Part shown: one piece after another, positions 59,613-64,000 of the stretch
How positions within the stretch are numbered: the first letter of the stretch is position 1
Layout: each line of letters starts with the position of its first letter
Assembly: GCF_019679435.2 (NCBI RefSeq)
Contig: NZ_CP139781.1
Location: forward strand, 1,364,001-1,428,000
Length of the DNA: 64,000 bases
Direction: 5' to 3'
Origin: Actomonas aquatica
Lineage (GTDB): Bacteria > Verrucomicrobiota > Verrucomicrobiia > Opitutales > Opitutaceae
The notes under the pieces: model-generated
What the model was told of the DNA's origin: nothing
Databases searched by the model: none
The model's input: the letters and a program-made list of their open reading frames with translations, nothing else
Program-made: the position numbers and the translations under genes

Positions 59613-60002
59613 TCAGGGGGAAATGTAGTGATAGCGGGCTACCAAGCGGCCCGACTCATCAAACCCAAACGCATACTGTTCGGGAAAGAAGAAAGCTACG
59701 CACCACACTTCTTTCTTCACGTCGGGGTGATTCTGGCGGAGCGAATATCCGAGAGGGGACTTTCCGTCTTCGAACTCGAGGGTCTCCCACCAGAGCGCCT
59801 GCTTCACTTCTTCCTCGGACCTGCCGTCCGGGAGGATTTCGAACTTCTGCTTCCATCCGTCTTCGGCGACCAATCGACCAATCGCGAAGCCCAAGCACAT
59901 CAAGGCTAACGGAATGCCGATCTTCCTTCGACGTGGTGAGAAGGCCATCACGACGCCGGTCAGAAATGCGATCAACAGCAGTGGAACGCCCAGAATATAC
60001 AT
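59613..60002 (-). CDS. cassette 9: two-span membrane protein
   Basis: 129 residues from ATG 60002. Spans lie at about 3-20 and 28-44, followed by a soluble part (WKQKFEILPDGRSEEEVKQALWWETLEFEDGKSPLGYSLRQ). There is no recognised family. Confidence 0.72.
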   Translation of the reverse strand: MYILGVPLLLIAFLTGVVMAFSPRRRKIGIPLALMCLGFAIGRLVAEDGWKQKFEILPDGRSEEEVKQALWWETLEFEDGKSPLGYSLRQNHPDVKKEVWCVAFFFPEQYAFGFDESGRLVARYHYISP

Positions 60003-60009
60003 CTCTGAT

Positions 60010-60079
60010 GTCCAACGTCTGAACTCAGCCGCGCATGTCAGCGGAGCTGACATGCGTTGGCTGCGGTGGGTGGATGGGC
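60010..60079 (-). other. attC of cassette 10
   Basis: 70 bp, cores GTCCAAC and GATGGGC. The stem GCATGTCAGCGGAGCTGACATGC is a strong hairpin. R'' has GAT for GTT, yet still matches the cassette's 5' end (GCCCATC at 60316) exactly. Confidence 0.85.
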
Positions 60080-60309
60080 TCTTTTCTTTTCATGAAGCGT
60101 GGAACGATCCAGATGCCGATCGAACTCCAAAATGATACGAAGGAAATCCCAAGTGCGATATTGCTCACGAACTTCAAGTGAGGCTGGTCTGCGGAGCCGG
60201 TGCCGGACGCCCAGCCCCAAAACAGAGACAGATAGAGGGTCACTGCCGAAACGATGAGAAGGAGAATCGTCGCTCCGATCCGAAGCAGGTCTTTCGTATC
60301 ACGATTCAT
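60025..60309 (-). CDS. cassette 10: two-span membrane protein
   Basis: 94 residues from ATG 60309. Spans lie at about 10-32 and 49-69. The C-terminus ends in attC-encoded residues (IHPPQPTHVSSADMRG). There is no recognised family. Confidence 0.72.
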   Translation of the reverse strand: MNRDTKDLLRIGATILLLIVSAVTLYLSLFWGWASGTGSADQPHLKFVSNIALGISFVSFWSSIGIWIVPRFMKRKEPIHPPQPTHVSSADMRG

Positions 60310-60315
60310 TCGTCC

Positions 60316-60389
60316 GCCCATCGATTTAGCTGAGCCGCGAGCGCCGACGCGTAGCGGCGGTGCTCGTTGGCTCGGGCGACTGGATGGGC
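60316..60389 (-). other. attC of cassette 11
   Basis: 74 bp, cores GCCCATC and GATGGGC, both of the GAT type. The stem GAGCCGCGAGCGCCGACGCG pairs with CGGCGGTGCTCG-type sequence. R'' matches the cassette's own 5' end (GCCCATC at 60700) exactly. Confidence 0.85.
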
Positions 60390-60396
60390 TCTTTCT

Positions 60397-60690
60397 TCAT
60401 TCGTAGTGCTTTCCTGCGTGGAGGATTTCCGCACACCGTTTCCATGGGTTCGCGGCGGCACGAAACTGGGGGGATCTCTTCGAGCTTTCGGCCCAAGCGG
60501 CCGCAGACTCCAAGAATGCTTCGACCGTGGCATTCTCCCATCCGTTCGCGCCGGGTCCAAACGGAGAGGACGGTGACTGCTCTTCTTTCCGAAGTTCGTC
60601 AGCGCGATCGGAAGCGAGCGCGCTGACGAATGCCACAAAGCTGACCTCATCACACACAGCATCGAGCTTCGCCTGTAGACTATCGCTCAT
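60397..60690 (-). CDS. cassette 11: DUF7660-like protein
   Basis: 97 residues from ATG 60690. EVSFVAFVSALASDRADEL followed by NGWENATVEAFLESAAAWAESSKR and WKRCAEILHAGKHYE matches the DUF7660 family, a short helical family common in gene cassettes and phage-linked loci. Its function is unknown. The identification is by pattern only. Confidence 0.7.
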   Translation of the reverse strand: MSDSLQAKLDAVCDEVSFVAFVSALASDRADELRKEEQSPSSPFGPGANGWENATVEAFLESAAAWAESSKRSPQFRAAANPWKRCAEILHAGKHYE

Positions 60691-60699
60691 CACTTGTTC

Positions 60700-60760
60700 G
60701 CCCATCGTCTCAGCTCAGACAGGCCGACTTGTCGGCCTTGTCTGCGGCGGCTGGTTCGGT
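60700..60760 (-). other. attC of cassette 12
   Basis: 61 bp, cores GCCCATC and GTTCGGT. The stem is the CAGGCCGACTTGTCGGCCTT type. R'' matches the cassette's own 5' end (ACCGAAC at 61148) exactly. Confidence 0.88.
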
Positions 60761-61140
60761 CCTTTCTTCCGGGGTTCGGTATCGATGCGACGAAGAACTC
60801 TCATGGTCAGCGCGAGGCCTACAAAACCCAATATCGTGCCGAGTGGGAATAGAAAGATCTGAACCACCGATGAGACCAGAATCCCCCAAACGATCTTCTT
60901 ACTTCTCTCCTCTTCACGCAGGAGCGTCACAAGCAAGGCGATGAAGCCTAAGAAGCCGACGATCCTACTGGCTCGGACGAAGCTCCAGTTCGCTTCAAGC
61001 GTGGCACTGACAGCGTCAGAATCACCCTGGTCGGCGTAGTTCAATGCGCGTGTGATCGCAGTAATACCGACCGCGAGACCAACCCAAAGAAGCGCCTGCG
61101 AAAAAAGCCCAAGTAGAGAAACGATTCGATATGGACGCAT
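60715..61140 (-). CDS. cassette 12: multi-span membrane protein
   Basis: 141 residues with spans at about 6-28, 58-74 and 84-110. The C-terminus (KKGPNQPPQTRPTSRPV) is attC-encoded and nearly the same as in cassette 2. There is no recognised family. Confidence 0.75.
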   Translation of the reverse strand: MRPYRIVSLLGLFSQALLWVGLAVGITAITRALNYADQGDSDAVSATLEANWSFVRASRIVGFLGFIALLVTLLREEERSKKIVWGILVSSVVQIFLFPLGTILGFVGLALTMRVLRRIDTEPRKKGPNQPPQTRPTSRPV

Positions 61141-61147
61141 CTTTTAA

Positions 61148-61221
61148 ACCGAACGATTCAAGTGAGACGCGGAGTGCAGTGCGCAGCACTGCACGGAGTT
61201 GTCTCAACTGGCTGGTTCGCC
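61148..61221 (-). other. attC of cassette 13
   Basis: 74 bp, cores ACCGAAC and GTTCGCC. The stem GTGCAGTGCGCAGCACTGCAC is a strong hairpin. R'' matches the cassette's own 5' end (GGCGAAC at 61588) exactly. Confidence 0.9.
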
Positions 61222-61234
61222 TTCTTGGAACTTC

Positions 61235-61582
61235 TCATAAGAAATCTTCGTTCGGATTTTGGGCTCTGAACTCTTCCGCGATCTTTTCAGCAACAGGGTC
61301 TTCAAAATACAATAGCGAGCTGTAGGCCCAAGACCGGACTGCCATGAGGTCGCTTTTCAGCTCTGCTTCTAGGATCGGGATAGCCTCGCTCCGTTTTGAA
61401 TCGCCAACCAACTCAACGAACTTCGACCGAATGTCTTCGTCTTGCTCCTTCTGCATAAGCACCACGATGTCTTTGAAGTGCGTGCTTAGGAATCCCTGAA
61501 GCCACTGGTAGCCGTCTTCGTAGGTCATCGGGTCTTTGCTTCTCAGCATCCCCACACACTCTTCGAACGTCGGAGTCTCCAT
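61235..61582 (-). CDS. cassette 13: HEAT-repeat-like protein
   Basis: 115 residues from ATG 61582; upstream frame runs into the IS. Helical repeats such as IRSKFVELVGDSKRSEAIPILEAEL and VRSWAYSSLLYFEDPVAEKIAEEF follow HEAT spacing. It is cytoplasmic. Its partners are unknown. It is the cassette directly left of the IS. Confidence 0.78.
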   Translation of the reverse strand: METPTFEECVGMLRSKDPMTYEDGYQWLQGFLSTHFKDIVVLMQKEQDEDIRSKFVELVGDSKRSEAIPILEAELKSDLMAVRSWAYSSLLYFEDPVAEKIAEEFRAQNPNEDFL

Positions 61583-61594
61583 TTTGGGCGAACG

Positions 61595-63450
61595 AGACTG
61601 TCGGGAAACCCGCTGCTGTCGAGGTTGGGGTGGGCTTGGTTGGGATTGATATAGGGGCACGGGATTTTTGCTACAGGGGCGCGGTTTTGGGGAGGATCTG
61701 GGGATTTGAGGGGAATGATGCGATAGGATGCCTTGGCGGCGGCGTTGCGCGCCGCGATCGCGGGCTGGATTGCGCCCCTTCGCTCATCTTATGGGTCTGC
61801 CGTGGCGGGCGATCTTCTCCAGGTTGTGCACCAGGCAGTAGAGTTTCCATTGGGTATCCACTTTGGCCCTACCGCGCAGCGTCGATCGGTTCATGCCTTT
61901 TTGCGCGCCGAGGTTGCCGAAGACCGGCTCCACGATGCCGAGGCGGCGGCTGTAGATCTGTCGGCCCTCAGGCGTGTCGATCTTGTCCTTCATGCGCGAG
62001 GTGAGGGTCTCGGTGACGCGTCCGTGGAAGACGCGCACTTGGCGTGGGTTGCCGCTCTCGGGGTGTTGCAGGCAGCGGTCACGCAGCTCGCAGCTTAAGC
62101 AGGCGGTCTTAGGCGCGCGGTAAGAGGTGGCGCGGTAACCTTGCGCGGTGACGTGGTCGTGGCCGCAGCGATACAGGCGCTGGCCGGCGGGGCACATGAG
62201 GCGCTCAGTGGCTTCGTCGAACGTGAAGTCGTCGCCACGGAACCAGCGACGTTTGGAGCGGTAGTCCTGTTTGCGGCGGTCGGTCGGGCGACGGTGCCGC
62301 TTGGCGGTGGCCAGTTGCGGGTCACGGGAGCGGAACTTCGGATCGGGCACGTAGGCGTCGACCTCGGCGGCCTCGAACGCTTCGAGGTTTTGGTTGGAAA
62401 AATAGCCGGTGTCGGCGCTCACGATCTTTTGGCGCAACGGGTCGTCCTCGCCGGTGGCGTGAGTGAGGTGGGTGGCGGCGCCGGCCAGCATGGCAGTGGC
62501 CACCGCGCCGTCGTCGCCGACGCCAAAGGCTTCGCCGTGCACGATGACCTGGTGCTTCGCGTCGACCATGGCGTTGGCGTTGTAGCCCTGGATGATGCCG
62601 TGGCTGCTCTTCATCTTGGCCGACTCGTTGTCGGTCACGTTGCTTTGGATCTCGGTGCCACTGCGGCCCTGGCGGGGTTCGTTTTCGTTGAGGAATCGTT
62701 CGATGCGCTCGGCCTGGCGTTGGAGGCGCGCGAGGCGCTTGGCGGGATCGCGGGGCAGCAGGGACGAACTGCCGCCGCCTTTGCCGTCTTCACTGCGACG
62801 GTCGTTGTGCTGGTGCGTGCGCACGTGTTCGCGCACCAGCTCCTTGAGCTTGTCGCGCTTTTTGCGCAGGTCCTCATGCGTGCCGCTCGATTCCTTGGCC
62901 GCGTTGCTGGAGAGCTTGTAGCCGTCGATGGCGAAGTGGGTCCCTCCGAGTAGCTCGGCCTCATGGCAGACCAAGAGCACCTGTGAGAACAGCGTGCTGA
63001 TGCGTTCCTCGCCCATGCCCGAGACAAACGTCGCGATCGTGCTGTGATCCGGCCGTTGGCCGCAGCACAGGGCCATGAACACGATCTGTTCGCGGCACGC
63101 CGCCTCCAGCTTGCGAGAACTGAGCAGCCCCCGCGAGTAGCCCAGCAACACGACCTTGAGCAGCACCCGTGGATCGTAACCCGGGCGGCCCCCATCGTCG
63201 TTGTGATGCTCGGCGTCAAAGGCGCGCAGATCGAGTCGCTCCTGCACCACGTAGTGGATCGTGTGTTCCAGTGTCCCCGGCTGCAGTTGGTCCGCCAGCG
63301 ACACCGCCACCATCATCGTCTGCGCGTAGTCATAAGGTTTATACTTCGCCATGATGTGCACGCCTCTTTCGGGCGTGCCCATAACCCATCATTTATCAGG
63401 CCAACCGTGTATCAAATAATCACCGACAAACGGGGTTTTTCGACAGTCTC
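61595..63450 (-). mobile_element. IS1182-family insertion sequence
   Basis: 1856 bp. Imperfect terminal inverted repeats start GAGACTGTCGGGAAACCC on the left and, reverse-complemented, GAGACTGTCGAAAAACCC on the right (16 of 18 match). An AAC triplet flanks both sides (61592-61594 and 63451-63453), consistent with a 3-bp target duplication. The element lies within the attC core of cassette 14. It is intact apart from no visible second gene. Confidence 0.88.
61784..63352 (-). CDS. IS1182-family transposase
   Basis: 522 residues from ATG 63352 (a start 30 nt upstream is possible). The N-terminal domain PYDYAQTMMVAVSLADQLQPGTLEHTIHYVVQERLDLRAFD with GYDPRVLLKVVLLGYSRGLLSSRKLE is the DUF772 type. 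The DDE part holds FAIDGYKLSSNAA, SADTGYFSNQNLEAFE and GIVEPVFGNLGAQKG, with a zinc-like CLSCELRDRCL between. The frame is intact, so the enzyme could still be active. Confidence 0.93.
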   Translation of the reverse strand: MAKYKPYDYAQTMMVAVSLADQLQPGTLEHTIHYVVQERLDLRAFDAEHHNDDGGRPGYDPRVLLKVVLLGYSRGLLSSRKLEAACREQIVFMALCCGQRPDHSTIATFVSGMGEERISTLFSQVLLVCHEAELLGGTHFAIDGYKLSSNAAKESSGTHEDLRKKRDKLKELVREHVRTHQHNDRRSEDGKGGGSSSLLPRDPAKRLARLQRQAERIERFLNENEPRQGRSGTEIQSNVTDNESAKMKSSHGIIQGYNANAMVDAKHQVIVHGEAFGVGDDGAVATAMLAGAATHLTHATGEDDPLRQKIVSADTGYFSNQNLEAFEAAEVDAYVPDPKFRSRDPQLATAKRHRRPTDRRKQDYRSKRRWFRGDDFTFDEATERLMCPAGQRLYRCGHDHVTAQGYRATSYRAPKTACLSCELRDRCLQHPESGNPRQVRVFHGRVTETLTSRMKDKIDTPEGRQIYSRRLGIVEPVFGNLGAQKGMNRSTLRGRAKVDTQWKLYCLVHNLEKIARHGRPIR

Positions 63451-63461
63451 AACGATTGAAC

Positions 63462-63800
63462 TCAGCCGCGACTGACAGCGGAGCTGTCAGTCGTTGGCTG
63501 CGGTGGCTGGATCGGCTTCTTCTGCCTCCGGTATTCAGAAAGCTGGTGGTCAACACCTCCAGCGCTGCCGAGTATGGTGACGGTGCCTGAGGCTCCATCG
63601 ACCACGACCGGACCATTCCCGGCGAGCGCGAAAGAGATCTTCTTGGTTTCGAGGTAGCGGCGCGAATTGTAGAAGAACACCCAGCCGAAATATTCTTCTT
63701 TCGTGGCTTCGTCGACGATCGCCGGCTCGTCGTCGCTCACAGACCAACCTGAGCGTATCTTCGCCATCGCAAGCTCACGTGCTTTTTCGCGGGAGATCAT
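63462..63800 (-). CDS. cassette 14: Imm35/YrhB-like protein
   Basis: 112 residues. EEYFGWVFFYNSRRYLETKKISFALAGNGPVVVDGASGTVTILGSAG is the core of the immunity-35/YrhB domain, seen in small immunity-type proteins. The C-terminus (KKPIQPPQPTTDSSAVSRG) reads into attC DNA. It starts 10 nt after its core. It could neutralise a toxin, but no toxin gene is next to it. Confidence 0.8.
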   Translation of the reverse strand: MISREKARELAMAKIRSGWSVSDDEPAIVDEATKEEYFGWVFFYNSRRYLETKKISFALAGNGPVVVDGASGTVTILGSAGGVDHQLSEYRRQKKPIQPPQPTTDSSAVSRG

Positions 63801-63809
63801 CTTTCTTCT

Positions 63810-63876
63810 GCCGATCGTCTGAGCTCAGCCGCGACGGGGCGCCAGCCCCGGCGTTGGCTGCGCCGGTTGGTTAGGC
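63810..63876 (-). other. attC of cassette 15
   Basis: 67 bp, cores GCCGATC (GAT type) and GTTAGGC (canonical). The stem GGGGCGCCAGCCCC is GC-rich. Cassette 15's 5' end is outside the window, so the match cannot be tested. Confidence 0.85.
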
Positions 63877-63998
63877 TCTTTCACGACTACGGCGATTCGG
63901 TAGGCGTATTGGCTCTCACGCGTCACCCGAACGGGAAGAACCTCGGTAAGTGCAGACATAAACCTATCGATGTCACCAAGTGCTAGCTCTCCGCTAAA
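63825..63998 (-). CDS. cassette 15: C-terminus of a small protein (right edge)
   Basis: 58 codons are visible, ending in the attC at TGA 63825: FSGELALGDIDRFMSALTEV, then LPVRVTRESQYAYRIAVVV and an attC-encoded tail KEPNQPAQPTPGLAPRRG. The 5' part is beyond the window. No family is evident from the fragment. Confidence 0.65.
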   Translation of the reverse strand, partial: FSGELALGDIDRFMSALTEVLPVRVTRESQYAYRIAVVVKEPNQPAQPTPGLAPRRG

Positions 63999-64000
63999 TC

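Larger units (their letters stand above)
61588..63516 (-). other. attC of cassette 14, split by the IS
   Basis: The left core GGCGAAC (61588-61594) is followed by the IS. The rest continues at 63451 with AACGATTGAACTCAGCCGCG and ends in GATCGGC (63510-63516). Removing the IS and one AAC restores a normal attC. The R'' GATCGGC matches cassette 14's own 5' end (GCCGATC at 63810) exactly. Confidence 0.85.
55825..64000 (-). mobile_element. chromosomal integron cassette array (15 cassettes, left part)
   Basis: Fifteen short minus-strand genes are separated by 61-74-bp imperfect palindromes bounded by 7-bp sites close to RYYYAAC and GTTRRRY. Each gene starts 5-12 nt after the core of the previous site, which is the cassette layout. 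In nine cassettes the 7-bp 5' end is the exact complement of the same cassette's own R'' core. Cassette orientation places attI and the integrase gene beyond 64,000, on the plus strand. The left edge is a degenerate site near 55,825-55,871. An IS1182-family element interrupts one site. Confidence 0.92.

Noticed and set aside
62141-62953. Plus-strand open frame inside the IS
   Set aside because: It is antisense to the transposase and has no recognisable domain. The transposase motifs are on the minus strand.
55825-64000. CRISPR array
   Set aside because: The repeated palindromes are 250-700 bp apart, vary in stem sequence and flank genes. CRISPR repeats are near-identical with spacers of about 30-40 bp.

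Overview
The window looks like the chromosome of an opitutaceous or otherwise verrucomicrobial bacterium. GC is high and coding is dense. The protein set includes a Minf_1886-type protein, a PEP-CTERM protein, an apiosidase-like DUF5060/DUF4038 hydrolase, a PQQ dehydrogenase with an internal cytochrome c and a SxtJ/DUF5989 carbamoyltransferase cluster. Many intergenic spacers hold short palindromes and repeat families. The taxonomic call is inference from gene content only.

From 1 to 55.7 kb the window is core-like. It starts with a truncated ketoacyl synthase overlapping a receiver-kinase gene, then rmuC, a lipoprotein, DUF1697 and a GGQ-domain protein. Next is a complete MoxR-DUF58-BatA-BatB/C-BatD/E cluster (4.9-12.7 kb) in which the Bat proteins are fused into three long polypeptides. 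Housekeeping genes follow: Nudix, LOG, gluQ, a MogA/MoaB protein, a MazG-like enzyme, a BASS transporter, an Hsp20-like protein, rlmJ, YhcH-like, a LolA-like protein and a metallophosphoesterase. A 2357-residue secreted protein and a PEP-CTERM protein occupy 22.3-30.2 kb. From 30 to 41 kb are Nudix, DUF192, M24 peptidase, CorA, Fpg-like, TlyA, NAD kinase, DUF3445 and M16 peptidase genes. At 41-55.7 kb are a Fur-like regulator with missing metal ligands, carbohydrate-related genes, the PQQ dehydrogenase, an EamA transporter, and a coupled SGNH/TPR - carbamoyltransferase - SxtJ - DUF5989 cluster.

From about 55.8 kb to the right edge the DNA changes character. Fifteen small minus-strand genes, mostly encoding membrane or exported proteins, are each separated by a 60-75 bp imperfect palindrome bounded by 7-bp core sites of the integron attC type. 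This is a chromosomal integron cassette array. The two 7-bp ends of a single cassette match each other perfectly in nine cassettes, including three whose core reads GAT instead of GTT, which is what recombination through circular cassettes predicts. The array contains an ankyrin-repeat protein, a HEAT-like protein, a DUF7660-like protein and an Imm35/YrhB-like protein. An intact IS1182-family element (61,595-63,450) sits in the core triplet of one attC and duplicates AAC. No integrase lies in the window. Cassette orientation predicts intI and attI to the right of 64,000.

Intergenic DNA holds several repeat families: CACGGATGAACACGGATG elements, TTCACCA tandem repeats, GGCCGAGGC-type hairpins, TTGGTGTAAAAA-type stretches and a perfect 26-bp inverted repeat. 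I found no rRNA, tRNA or CRISPR array by eye.
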